A stretch of 33,488 nucleotides of DNA, taken from positions 1 to 33,488 of the forward strand of contig JARBUN010000063.1 of NCBI GenBank assembly GCA_029239635.1, in the 5' to 3' direction. Source of the stretch: Microbacterium sp. GTDB lineage: Bacteria; Actinomycetota; Actinomycetes; Actinomycetales; Microbacteriaceae. Made by a program: the position numbers and the translations under genes. Within the stretch, counting starts at the first letter, position 1; every line of letters starts with the position of its first letter. Below are positions 26,117-33,488 of the stretch, piece after piece. A model generated the notes under the pieces. That model did no database searches, was not told the DNA's origin, and saw only the letters and a program-made list of their open reading frames with translations.

Positions 26117-27406
26117 TTATCCCGAAAGCTCCTCGGGGGACAGCCATCCCGTGTCGACGAGAACCCGCTCGACGTCGTCGGCACGGAGGACCTGAGGACC
26201 GATGGCGAAAGCGGGGATGCCGACGAGCCCGGGGATCTCCGTCCCGTCCGCGACGGGCTCGCCGTCATCGAGGAGCGCCTCGACGGCGTCGGCGATCGGC
26301 ACCGCCACCTCGCGCGTGTCGACGAAGACGGTCGCCGCGAGAACACCGCCGTCGAGGGCGCGGACCGTGGCGAGGTCGGCGCCCGAACCGACGACGATCG
26401 GCACCGTGCGGTTGCCCGTCGGCTCAGGGGTCGGCGTAGCCGTCGGGGCAGGGCTCGGTGTGGGCGGGTCGGTCGTGAGCGCGGTCACGACACCACGGGT
26501 GACGTCGTCGCCGAGAGCGAGGATCGCGACGGCCGAGGACGGCGCGTCCGGCGCGACGCCTCGCGCGCGCTCCTCGGCGGCGGCGGGAACGTCGAGCGGG
26601 GCGTCGGCGACGGCGGCGTCCGCCCAGCTCGCGCCCGACGCGATCACGATCCGTCCCTCGGCGACCGCGGGCGCGAGCTCGTCGAGAGCCGCGGCGTGGC
26701 GACGCTGCTCCCAGGCGTCGTTCTCGTCGCCGGCGAGCACGGTGACCTGCGCAGGCCCGGACGGCGCGGTCGACGCGGAGCCGCCCGGGGTGCCGGCGTC
26801 GGGCTCCGTGGCGTCGGGAGCGGCGACGTCGGGCTCCGCGACGTCGGGCTCCGTGGCGTCGGGGCCCGGGGTATCCGCGGCGCCGGGGTCGGTCGAAGTC
26901 GCGGGGTCCATGGCATCCGTCCCCTCCCCCGCATCCAGAGCGTCGAGCAGCGCCTGGGCTTCGGCGCGGCCGAGCTCCTCCGGCTCGACGACCGCGGCGT
27001 ATCCCGCCCCCGCGACGGGCAGACCACGCCCGAGCACGAGCACGGGGATCCCCTCCTCCTCCGCGATCTCGGCGGGCCCCTCGAGCTCGTCGGCCGACAG
27101 GGGCGCCACGATCACGGCATCCATCCCCTTGGTGAGCATGTTCTGCACCTGCGCGGCCTGCGTGCGCGCATCGGCCGCCGCGTACTGGAGGTCGAGGCGA
27201 TAGCCGCGATCCCGGAGCTCGGATGCCACGGCCTCGCCCGCGTGCACCCCGCCGGCGTCGCCGGTCGAGGGCAGCGCGACGCCGATCACCCCGGCGCCGT
27301 CGCTGGAGCCGGCGCTCCGCGCGGTCGTCGTCGTACAGCCCGCGAGACCGAGCGCGAGCACCGCGAGAAGGGCGGTGGCGCGGCGGAACGGCGTGCGGGG
27401 GGTCAC
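26117..27406 (-). CDS. Second, divergent sugar-binding-like lipoprotein (ChvE paralogue)
   Basis: A 429-residue lipoprotein (lipobox L-A-G-C, C24; GTG at 27406). It follows ChvE segment by segment: GVALPSTGDAGG against [44 protein letters not shown] against the matching ChvE stretch (compared by position), and a C-terminus VDTGWLSPEEL against [11 protein letters not shown]. So it is a periplasmic-binding-protein fold of the same family. The ligand-contacting regions differ, and two low-complexity inserts break the fold (15-bp repeats at 26795-26869 and a Pro/Thr run near 26430-26470). It is last in the mmsAB direction but lies after a strong hairpin, and no promoter is visible. It may be a receptor-like or accessory binding protein, or a decaying duplicate; the frame is intact. 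Confidence 0.78.
   Translation of the reverse strand: MTPRTPFRRATALLAVLALGLAGCTTTTARSAGSSDGAGVIGVALPSTGDAGGVHAGEAVASELRDRGYRLDLQYAAADARTQAAQVQNMLTKGMDAVIVAPLSADELEGPAEIAEEEGIPVLVLGRGLPVAGAGYAAVVEPEELGRAEAQALLDALDAGEGTDAMDPATSTDPGAADTPGPDATEPDVAEPDVAAPDATEPDAGTPGGSASTAPSGPAQVTVLAGDENDAWEQRRHAAALDELAPAVAEGRIVIASGASWADAAVADAPLDVPAAAEERARGVAPDAPSSAVAILALGDDVTRGVVTALTTDPPTPSPAPTATPTPEPTGNRTVPIVVGSGADLATVRALDGGVLAATVFVDTREVAVPIADAVEALLDDGEPVADGTEIPGLVGIPAFAIGPQVLRADDVERVLVDTGWLSPEELSG
26795..26869 (-). repeat. Five 15-bp tandem repeats in the ChvE paralogue
   Basis: Units at 26795-26809, 26810-26824, 26825-26839, 26840-26854 and 26855-26869 share GCGTCGGG- or ACGTCGGG-type cores. They encode five-residue steps of the kind P-D-A-T-E and P-D-V-A-E, an acidic, Pro-rich insert in the binding-protein fold. 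Confidence 0.85.
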
Positions 27407-27430
27407 CGCTCCATCCTGCCCCAGGAACGG

Positions 27431-27467
27431 CGAGACGCCCCGGCGCACAGGGCGTCGGGGCGTCTCG
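27431..27467 (-). terminator. Terminator hairpin after mmsB
   Basis: A perfect 12-bp stem (27431-27442 with 27456-27467) around a 13-base loop, beginning 12 bases after the mmsB stop. It separates mmsB from the second binding-protein gene. Confidence 0.8.
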
Positions 27468-27479
27468 AAGGGGCGTGGA

Positions 27480-28745
27480 TCACCCGCGCGTGCGGTTCTT
27501 GTTCCACACGTCGAAGGCCACGGCCAGCAGGAGCACGAGGCCCTTGATGAACTGCTGCACGTCGGTCGAGATACCCATGAGCGACATGCCGTTGTTGAGC
27601 ACACCCATGACCAGACCACCGGCGATCGCGCCGACCACGCGGCCGACACCACCCTGGACGGCCGCTCCACCGATGAAGGAGGCCGCGATGGCATCCAGCT
27701 CGAAGAGGTTTCCGGCGCCGGGACCGGCGGAGTTGAGACGGCCGGTGAAGACGATGCCGGCGAGGGCCGCGAGCACACCCATGTTGACGAACAGCAGGAA
27801 GTCGACGCGGCGGGTGTTGATACCCGACAGCTTCGCGGCGGTGCGGTTGCCACCGATCGCGTAGATGTGACGACCGAAGACGCTGCGGCTCATGACCGTG
27901 GAGTAGCCGATGATCAGCACGCCGAGCACGACGAGCACGATGGGCGTCCCGCGCGAACCGGGCGCGACACCGAGCAGGTAGGTGAGGTACGCGATGAGGG
28001 CACCGCCACCGATGAGCTTCACGAGGAACGCGACCTGCGGCTCGTTCTGCAGCTCGAGGGCCGCGCGCTTCGCGCGCTGACGGACCTGCGACACGACGAA
28101 GAGGACGAGGGTCAGCACACCGAGTCCGACGGTGATCCACTCGGCCGGCGAGGACGCCGCCGGGAACAGGTCGGGGAAGAGGTAGCCACCGCCGAGGGCA
28201 CGGTACTCGGTCGGGAACGGCGTGATCTGGGTGTTGCCCAGCGTCATCTGCGTCAGACCGCGGAAGAGCAGCATGCCCGCCAGGGTCACGATGAAGGCCG
28301 GGATGCCGATGTACGCCACCCAGAAGCCCTGCCACATGCCGACCACGGCACCGAGGAGGAGCGAGAGCAGGATGCCGAGCCACCAGGGCAGGCCCCACTG
28401 CACGATCAGCACACCCGATACCGCGCCGACGAAGGCGGCGACCGAACCGACCGAGAGATCGATGTGGCCGGCGATGATGATCATCACCATGCCGATCGCG
28501 AGGATCAGGATGTAGCTGTTCTGGACGATGATGTTCGACACGTTGCCCGCGGTGAGCAGGCGACCGCCGGTCAGCGCCTGGAAGAGCAGGACGATGACGA
28601 TCAGGGCGATGAAGATGCCGATCTCGCGCAGTCGCGACGTGAAGAACTGCACGATGCTGCCGGCACCTCCGCCGGTGCCGCCGCCGACGGGACCCTTCGG
28701 CGTCGCGGGACCCTGCGGGGTCACGGTGTTGTCAAGCGCTGACAT
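27480..28745 (-). CDS. mmsB: Multiple-monosaccharide ABC transporter permease
   Basis: A 421-residue inner-membrane permease of the MmsB/GguB/XylH type. A Gly/Pro-rich N-terminus of about 35 residues is followed by roughly ten helices. [23 protein letters not shown] and [17 protein letters not shown] are the conserved sugar-permease segments (each read as two adjoining motifs), with [15 protein letters not shown] in the cytosolic coupling loop. Its ATG overlaps the end of mmsA by 14 bases, so the two are co-translated. It forms the channel for pentoses or hexoses delivered by ChvE. Confidence 0.93.
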   Translation of the reverse strand: MSALDNTVTPQGPATPKGPVGGGTGGGAGSIVQFFTSRLREIGIFIALIVIVLLFQALTGGRLLTAGNVSNIIVQNSYILILAIGMVMIIIAGHIDLSVGSVAAFVGAVSGVLIVQWGLPWWLGILLSLLLGAVVGMWQGFWVAYIGIPAFIVTLAGMLLFRGLTQMTLGNTQITPFPTEYRALGGGYLFPDLFPAASSPAEWITVGLGVLTLVLFVVSQVRQRAKRAALELQNEPQVAFLVKLIGGGALIAYLTYLLGVAPGSRGTPIVLVVLGVLIIGYSTVMSRSVFGRHIYAIGGNRTAAKLSGINTRRVDFLLFVNMGVLAALAGIVFTGRLNSAGPGAGNLFELDAIAASFIGGAAVQGGVGRVVGAIAGGLVMGVLNNGMSLMGISTDVQQFIKGLVLLLAVAFDVWNKNRTRG

Positions 28746-30276
28746 GGTCGGCTTCCTTTTCCTTCGTCATGAGCACCATGAGTGCCTCGGGAGTGGCCTC
28801 TTCGATGGGCAGCTGGCCGGTGATGTGGCCTTCGCTGAGGGTGTAGATGCGGTCGCAGATGCCGAGCAGCTCGGGGAGCTCCGAAGAGATCACCAGCACG
28901 CCCTTCCCCTGCGCCGCGAGGGAGTTGATGATCGTGTAGATCTCGTACTTCGCGCCGACGTCGATGCCGCGGGTGGGCTCGTCGAGGATGAGCACCTCGG
29001 GGTCGGAGAAGAGCCACTGCGAGAGCACGACCTTCTGCTGGTTGCCGCCGGAGAGCTTCCCGACGACCACATCGACGCTCGGCGCCTTGATGTTCATCGA
29101 CTTGCGGTAGCGGTTGGCGACGAGGTACTCCTCGTCACCGTCGACGAAGCCGCCCTTGACGAGCTTGCGCATCCCGGCGATCGAGATGTTGCGCTTGATC
29201 GTGTCGATGAGGTTGAGACCGGCGCCCTTGCGGTCTTCGGTCACGTACGCCAATCCGCTGCGGATGGCCGCGGGGACGGTCGAGGTGTCGACCTTCTGTC
29301 CGCGGACGTAGACGTTGCCCGAGATGCGGGAGCCGAAGCTCTTGCCGAACACGCTCATCGCGAGCTCGGTACGACCCGCTCCCATGAGACCCGCGATCCC
29401 GACGACCTCTCCCGCGCGCACGGTGAGGTTCGCGTTGTGGATGACGGTGCGGCTGGCATCCGTGGGGTGGCTGACGTTCCAGTCCTCGATGCGCAGGACC
29501 TCTTCGCCGATCTCGACGTCACGATCGGGGTAGCGGTTCTCGAGCTCGCGGCCGACCATCCCGCGGATGATGCGGTCTTCGCTCGTGCCGCCGGTGGCGA
29601 CGTCGAGCGTCTCGATCGTGCGACCGTCGCGGATGATCGTCACCTCGTCGGCGATCGCGCGGATCTCGTTGAGCTTGTGGCTGATGATGATGCAGGTGAT
29701 CCCCTGGCCCTTGAGGTGGCGGATCAGGTCGAGCAGGTGCTCGGAGTCGTCGTCGTTCAGGGCCGCGGTCGGCTCGTCGAGGATGAGGAGTTTGACGTCC
29801 TTCGACAGGGCCTTCGCGATCTCGACGAGCTGCTGCTTGCCGACGCCGATCTCGTTGACGGGGACGTCGGGGCTGTCGCCGAGGCCCACGCGCGCGAGCA
29901 GCTTCGCGGCCTCGCGGTTGGTGGCATCCCAGTCGATGAGTCCGCGGTGGGTGATCTCGTTGCCCAGGAAGATGTTCTCGGCGATCGAGAGGTAGGGGCT
30001 CAGCGCGAGCTCCTGGTGGATGATGACGATGCCGGCGGACTCGCTGTCGCGGATGTCTTTGAACTCGACGGTCTTACCGTCGAAGACGATCTCGCCGCGG
30101 TAGTCGCCCGCGGGATACACACCGCTGAGCACCTTCATGAGAGTGGACTTGCCGGCGCCGTTCTCGCCACAGATGGCGTGGACCGTTCCGCGCTCGACGG
30201 TCAACGACACGTCGGCGAGCGCGATGACGCCGGGGAACTCCTTGGTGATCGAGCGCATCTCGAGGATGGTGCTCAC
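28732..30276 (-). CDS. mmsA: Multiple-monosaccharide ABC transporter ATPase, two tandem domains
   Basis: A 514-residue ATPase of the MmsA/GguA/XylG type with two nucleotide-binding domains. Domain 1 has Walker [10 protein letters not shown] at about 38-46, signature-like [13 protein letters not shown] and Walker [12 protein letters not shown]. Domain 2 (from about 260) has the degenerate Walker [10 protein letters not shown] usual for this family, signature LSGGNQQKV and Walker [16 protein letters not shown]. Start: GTG at 30276 with AAGGAGG five bases upstream. It follows chvE after a 128-bp gap with a large hairpin, a layout that typically gives more binding protein than ATPase. Confidence 0.95.
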   Translation of the reverse strand: MSTILEMRSITKEFPGVIALADVSLTVERGTVHAICGENGAGKSTLMKVLSGVYPAGDYRGEIVFDGKTVEFKDIRDSESAGIVIIHQELALSPYLSIAENIFLGNEITHRGLIDWDATNREAAKLLARVGLGDSPDVPVNEIGVGKQQLVEIAKALSKDVKLLILDEPTAALNDDDSEHLLDLIRHLKGQGITCIIISHKLNEIRAIADEVTIIRDGRTIETLDVATGGTSEDRIIRGMVGRELENRYPDRDVEIGEEVLRIEDWNVSHPTDASRTVIHNANLTVRAGEVVGIAGLMGAGRTELAMSVFGKSFGSRISGNVYVRGQKVDTSTVPAAIRSGLAYVTEDRKGAGLNLIDTIKRNISIAGMRKLVKGGFVDGDEEYLVANRYRKSMNIKAPSVDVVVGKLSGGNQQKVVLSQWLFSDPEVLILDEPTRGIDVGAKYEIYTIINSLAAQGKGVLVISSELPELLGICDRIYTLSEGHITGQLPIEEATPEALMVLMTKEKEADHVSA

Positions 30277-30328
30277 GAGGTCCTCCTTGCAGGGCCGGCC
30301 GTGGCCGGTGGGGATGAGAGACGTGGGT

Positions 30329-30372
30329 CCGCCTCCGCCGCGACCGAACGGGGTCGATCGCGGCGGAGGCGG
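30329..30372 (-). terminator. Intercistronic hairpin between chvE and mmsA (attenuating terminator)
   Basis: A perfect 15-bp GC stem (30329-30343 with 30358-30372) around a 14-base loop, 32 bases after the chvE stop and upstream of the mmsA RBS. It probably stops or stabilises most chvE transcripts while letting some read through. Confidence 0.75.
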
Positions 30373-30404
30373 TGCGGGGCGGACGAGCGCCGACCCCGCG
30401 GGGA

Positions 30405-31523
30405 TTACTTGAGGTCGTCCTCGGTGTAGTAACCGCTGTCGACGAGGACTTCCTTGTAGTTGTCCTTGGTGACGATCGTCGACTGCAGCAGGTACGAGGG
30501 GACGACCTTCTTGCCGTTGTCGTACGTCGTGGTGTCGTTCGTCTCGGGCGTCTCGCCCTTGCGGATGTCGTCGACCATGGTCACGGCCTGCTTGGCGAGC
30601 TCGCGCGTGTCCTTGAAGATCGTCGAGTACTGCTCACCGGCGATGATCGACTTGATCGAGCCGGCCTCGGCGTCCTGACCCGTGATGACGGGGAGGGCGT
30701 CGGCGGCGTAGCCACCCGAGGTGAGGGCCGAGATGATGCCGATCGACAGGCCGTCGTAGGGCGAGAGCACACCGTTGAGCTTGGTGCCGCCGATGACGGT
30801 GAGGATGTTCTCCATGCGCTTCTGCGCGGTCTCCGGGAGCCAGCGGAGGATGGCCGCCTGGCCGAACTCGGTCTGGCCGGAGGGAACCGTCAGCACACCC
30901 TTGTCCATGTAGGGCTTGAGGGTGTCCATGGCGCCGTTCCAGAAGAACGTGGCGTTGTTGTCGTCGGGGCTTCCGGCGAACAGCTCGATGTTGAAGGGAC
31001 CGGTGGCGCCCGTCTCCTTGCCCGAGGCGTCGAGGACGCCCAGGCCCGTGAGGAGCGAGGTCGCCTGCTGCACGCCGACCTTGTAGTTGTCGAAGGTCGT
31101 GTAGTAGTCGACGTTCTCGGTGCCGTTGATGAGGCGGTCGTACGCGATGACGGGGATGTTCGCGTCCTTGGCCTGCTGCAGGACGTCGGTCAGCGTGGTG
31201 CCGTCGATCGAGGCGATGATCAGGGCCTTGGCACCCGTGGTGATCATGTTCTCGATCTGCGAGACCTGGGTGGGGATGTCGTCGTTGGCGTACTGCAGGT
31301 CGACCTGGTAGCCGAGCTCCTCGAGCTGGGACTTGACGTTGTTGCCGTCGGCGATCCAGCGCTCCGACTGCTGGGTCGGCATCGCGACGCCGATGGTGCC
31401 GCCCGCTTCCTGCTCGCCACCGCCGCTGTTGCCCGTGCGGTCTCCCGCGCAACCGGCGAGGCCGATGCCGAGCGCGAGGACGCCCGCTCCCGCGATCGCC
31501 TTGAGCATGCTGTGCTTCTTCAC
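30405..31523 (-). CDS. chvE: Multiple-monosaccharide-binding lipoprotein
   Basis: The binding protein of the importer, 372 residues. The lipobox ends in L-A-G-C with C25, followed by a Gly/Glu linker. [53 protein letters not shown] and [12 protein letters not shown] are the ChvE/XylF-type segments around the sugar site. The start is the GTG at 31523, with GGAGGG seven bases upstream giving a normal signal peptide; the longer frame to 31598 would place that RBS inside the gene. It is transcribed downstream of lacI from its own region with two operator-like palindromes. Ligand by homology: arabinose, xylose, galactose or glucose; not decidable here. Confidence 0.93.
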   Translation of the reverse strand: MKKHSMLKAIAGAGVLALGIGLAGCAGDRTGNSGGGEQEAGGTIGVAMPTQQSERWIADGNNVKSQLEELGYQVDLQYANDDIPTQVSQIENMITTGAKALIIASIDGTTLTDVLQQAKDANIPVIAYDRLINGTENVDYYTTFDNYKVGVQQATSLLTGLGVLDASGKETGATGPFNIELFAGSPDDNNATFFWNGAMDTLKPYMDKGVLTVPSGQTEFGQAAILRWLPETAQKRMENILTVIGGTKLNGVLSPYDGLSIGIISALTSGGYAADALPVITGQDAEAGSIKSIIAGEQYSTIFKDTRELAKQAVTMVDDIRKGETPETNDTTTYDNGKKVVPSYLLQSTIVTKDNYKEVLVDSGYYTEDDLK

Positions 31524-31731
31524 TCTGGTTCCCTCCATTGGGTTTGTGTCGCGGTCTCTCCACACGGAGCCCACCGCGGTCTCTGCGGACGAGGTCACGC
31601 CGGACGCACGATTCGACGGGGCGAAACGAAAGACGGTCGAAACATCTTCGTCTCGACGGATCCGCTCCGCAGCGAGTCCCGTCGGCCGTGTGACCGGTCA
31701 TGTGACCGTTCACATTGTGTGTGGTGACGAA
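31524..31731 (-). promoter_or_regulatory. chvE promoter and leader region
   Basis: 208 bases between the lacI stop and the chvE start. The distal part holds the operator pair at 31690-31714. The RBS GGAGGG is at 31531-31536. The stretch from about 31620 to 31731 contains no TA dinucleotide, so no TANNNT -10 can be placed beside the operators, and the transcription start cannot be located by eye. Confidence 0.55.
31690..31714. promoter_or_regulatory. Two adjacent LacI-type operators upstream of chvE
   Basis: TGACCGGTCA at 31691-31700 is a perfect palindrome and matches the core of the site before lacI. Next to it is TGTGACCGTTCACA at 31701-31714, an imperfect palindrome with TGTGA/TCACA arms. 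Their centres are 12 bp apart. Confidence 0.7.
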
Positions 31732-32757
31732 TCAGCGACTCGGCGGAGCTGTGGACGAACGCACGATGAGGCGCAAGTGGTCGGGTTCGGGGGCGAGATC
31801 CTCGTCGGTGCTCTCCCCCACCGCGCGCAGCAGATCCCATACCGCACGCCGGCCGATCCCGAAGAAGTCCTGACGGACGGTCGTGAGGGGCGGCCAGAGG
31901 TGCGCCGACTCCGGCACATCGTCGAAGCCCACCACCGCGATGTCGTCCGGCACCGATCGACCGATGTCGCGCACGGCATGCATGAACCCGAGCGCCATAT
32001 GGTCGTTGCCGGCGAACACCGCCGTCGCGTCCTCGGTGCGCAACAACTCCAGACCGGCCTCGTAGCCGAACTGCGCCGTCCAGTCACCGAGGACGGGGGG
32101 ACGCGGCGAGAGGTCGTTGGCATCCATCTCGGCGAGGTATCCCCGCATGCGGTGGTCGGCTTCGATCCAGTCGCGCGGACCGGCGATGTGGAGGATGCGA
32201 CTGTGCCCGAGGTCGATGAGGTGGCGGACGGCGGCGCGCGCCCCCGCGATCTGGTCGTTGAACGACGATGTCGAGCCGGTCGACGAGACGATCTGCACCG
32301 GGACGGGAAGCTGCAGCTCGTCCAGGATCGGGACGACGCGGGTCTGCGGAGCCACGGCGATCAGCCCCTCGACGGACTGCTGCATGAGGTGGTCGATCGA
32401 GGCCCGCACGTCGTCGGGGGCGCTCGTGACCAGGCTGGTGACGGTGAGGCGGTATCCCGCGGCCCGCGCGGCCGACTCGACCGCCTGGATCATCGTGGCC
32501 ACACCGAACGTCGTCGCGCGCGGGCCGAGCACGCCGATCAACCGTGACCGACTCGTGGCGAGGGCGCGGGCGGCCTGGTTGGGCACGAACTTCAGTTCCG
32601 CGATCGCGGAACGCACCCGCGCGGCCGTCTCGGGCCGCAGTTGGGGGCTGTTGTTGATGACGCGCGAGACCGTCTGGTACGAGACCCCCGCGAGACGCGC
32701 GACGTCGCGGATGCTGGGGGCCCGGCCCGTGGCATCCGGAAGGTCGGTCTCGCTCAT
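31732..32757 (-). CDS. LacI-family transcriptional regulator of the sugar operon
   Basis: A 341-residue repressor. The N-terminal HTH reads SIRDVARLAGVSYQTVSRVINN (helix-turn-helix at about 15-34), followed by the hinge helix KFVPNQAARALATSRS and a periplasmic-binding-type sensor domain with FNDQIAGARAAVRHLIDLGH, AVFAGNDHMALGFM, VVGFDDVPES and LTTVRQDF. The ATG at 32757 with AGAGGCG upstream is preferred to the GTG-type extension to 32799, which would run through the operator. It lies directly upstream of chvE-mmsA-mmsB on the same strand. Near-identical palindromes before both lacI and chvE indicate autoregulation and control of the transporter, with a sugar as inducer. Confidence 0.9.
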   Translation of the reverse strand: MSETDLPDATGRAPSIRDVARLAGVSYQTVSRVINNSPQLRPETAARVRSAIAELKFVPNQAARALATSRSRLIGVLGPRATTFGVATMIQAVESAARAAGYRLTVTSLVTSAPDDVRASIDHLMQQSVEGLIAVAPQTRVVPILDELQLPVPVQIVSSTGSTSSFNDQIAGARAAVRHLIDLGHSRILHIAGPRDWIEADHRMRGYLAEMDANDLSPRPPVLGDWTAQFGYEAGLELLRTEDATAVFAGNDHMALGFMHAVRDIGRSVPDDIAVVGFDDVPESAHLWPPLTTVRQDFFGIGRRAVWDLLRAVGESTDEDLAPEPDHLRLIVRSSTAPPSR

Positions 32758-32770
32758 GGTTCGCCTCTTT

Positions 32771-32808
32771 GCGTCAACGGTCCCTGCGTGACCGGTCACA
32801 CGAGGATA
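32771..32808 (-). promoter_or_regulatory. lacI promoter with operator
   Basis: The perfect 12-bp palindrome GTGACCGGTCAC (32788-32799) sits directly after a -10 TATCCT (32803-32808, minus strand), so it covers the expected transcription start. A second, weaker half-matching site GGACCGTTGACGC (minus strand, 32771-32783) follows, like the imperfect site before chvE. Confidence 0.7.
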
Positions 32809-32851
32809 ACCCGGCGCTTCGCCCGGTGCGTGACGGGGCCACCCGCGCCGG

Positions 32852-33488
32852 TCAGGATTCGAGCAGGGCGCGATAGAACCGGATGCCGCGGAGCCAGGAA
32901 TCCACGCGGATCCGCTCGTCCGGGGCGTGCAGCGCGTCGCGCTCCGGACGCGTGAGGTGGAAGGGCGCGAAGCGGTACACGTGCGGCGTGAGGCCGGTGT
33001 AGAAGCGGCTGTCGCTCGCCCCGAGCTGCAGATAGGGCAGGGGGACGACGTCGTCTCCCAGCGTCGTGACCACGGCGGTCGCGAGGCGACGCCACGCTTC
33101 GCCCTGCCAGGGGGACACGGGAGAGGGGTCGCCGCCGCTGCGCAGCTCGATGTCCACCCGCGGATCGGCGACCGCGCGACGCAGGTGCACCGAGACGTCG
33201 GAGAGGGTGTCGCCGGTGAGGAGCCGCACGTTCACGGTCGCCCGTGCCGTGGTGGCGAGGACGTTCTCCCCCGCCGCCCCTTCGAGGCGCGTGACGACGG
33301 CCGTGGTCCGCACGAGGGCGTTCGTTTCGGGGCCGAGGCGCGAGAAGGCGGCCGTGACGAGCGGGGCGGAGACCGCGGTGCGGCGGAAGAGGGTCCGGAA
33401 GGGCTCGCCGCTGTGAGCCGCGGCGGTGCCGAGCATCGCGCGCACCGGGTCGGAGAGCCGCAGCGGGAACGGACGGCGGCGCAGGCGG
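32852..33488 (-). CDS. C-terminal part of an M20-family metallopeptidase (5' end outside window)
   Basis: The minus-strand frame is open to the window edge and ends at TGA 32852-32854, giving about 212 residues. It starts within RRPFPLRLSDPVRAML. The dimerisation (lid) domain follows, with NALVRTTAVVTRLEGAAGENVLATTARATVNVRLL, whose central N-V-L is the family's 'N-V-(I/L)-P' position (here N-V-L-A). The late catalytic-domain segment is LQLGASDSRFYTGL, and the terminal HAPDERIRVDSWLRGIRFY has the M20 C-terminal His-x-x-x-E element. It resembles the larger carboxypeptidase/PM20D1-like members. The metal-binding N-terminal half is outside the window. Its stop lies 44 bases upstream of the lacI -10. 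Confidence 0.88.
   Translation of the reverse strand, partial: RLRRRPFPLRLSDPVRAMLGTAAAHSGEPFRTLFRRTAVSAPLVTAAFSRLGPETNALVRTTAVVTRLEGAAGENVLATTARATVNVRLLTGDTLSDVSVHLRRAVADPRVDIELRSGGDPSPVSPWQGEAWRRLATAVVTTLGDDVVPLPYLQLGASDSRFYTGLTPHVYRFAPFHLTRPERDALHAPDERIRVDSWLRGIRFYRALLES

Noticed and set aside
24887..27547. 886-residue open frame on the plus strand across the kinase and ChvE paralogue
   Set aside because: Spans two real opposite-strand genes and has no recognisable domain.
31701..31714. CRP-like site TGTGA...TCACA before chvE
   Set aside because: The arms are separated by 4 bases rather than the 6 of CRP sites, and the neighbouring perfect palindrome matches the one before lacI, so LacI operators explain it better.

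Overview
This window is high-GC actinobacterial chromosome, most like Microbacterium or another Microbacteriaceae. Signs are GTG starts, leaderless promoters with a TANNNT -10 six to eight bases before the start codon, lipoproteins, an LAxTG-type sorting signal, a Pmt mannosyltransferase divergent from rsmI (an arrangement also known in mycobacteria), and a very frequent GGATGCC/GGCATCC heptamer. There are no rRNA, tRNA, IS, prophage or CRISPR features. The assignment rests on gene content and style, not on a database match.

Layout. 2-379: tail of a wall-anchored secreted protein. 418-1109 (minus): rsmI, broken. 1133-3470: pmt and a small AAA ATPase. 3639-6269 (minus): an aldo/keto reductase fused in frame to a YyaL/DUF255 thioredoxin-fold protein. 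6328-7779 (minus): MocR-type regulator, divergent from an eight-gene run (7898-15007) with a beta-ureidopropionase-like amidohydrolase, a dihydropyrimidinase/hydantoinase, an LLM-class oxidoreductase and a complete NMT1/THI5-type ABC importer, closed by a strong terminator. 15097-17548: LytR-CpsA-Psr protein and a GH3 lipoprotein. 17601-21826: HrpA-type helicase, broken. 21831-23286: divergent MarR regulator and EamA transporter sharing a compact two-operator promoter. 23265-26053 (minus): histidine kinase, response regulator (broken) and a DUF4097-like membrane protein. 26117-32757 (minus): LacI regulator, ChvE/MmsA/MmsB sugar importer and a divergent second binding protein. 32852-33488 (minus): C-terminal part of an M20 peptidase.

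How the genes work together. The 6.3-15 kb block looks like an uptake and hydrolysis module for a cyclic ureide (pyrimidine or hydantoin type). It has the two hydrolases of reductive pyrimidine degradation but no recognisable dihydropyrimidine dehydrogenase; an LLM/F420-type oxidoreductase stands in the operon instead. The 26-32.8 kb block is a sugar importer probably repressed by its own LacI protein through GTGACCGGTCAC-type operators found before both lacI and chvE.

Most unusual points: (1) three genes (rsmI, hrpA, the LuxR response regulator) are each broken by a short internal deletion that removes a highly conserved segment, and a fourth joint produces the AKR-DUF255 fusion, so either assembly error or recurrent deletion has acted here; (2) the overlapping divergent promoters of rsmI/pmt and marR/eamA; (3) the GGATGCC heptamer; (4) the LLM-hydantoinase-amidohydrolase-importer operon.
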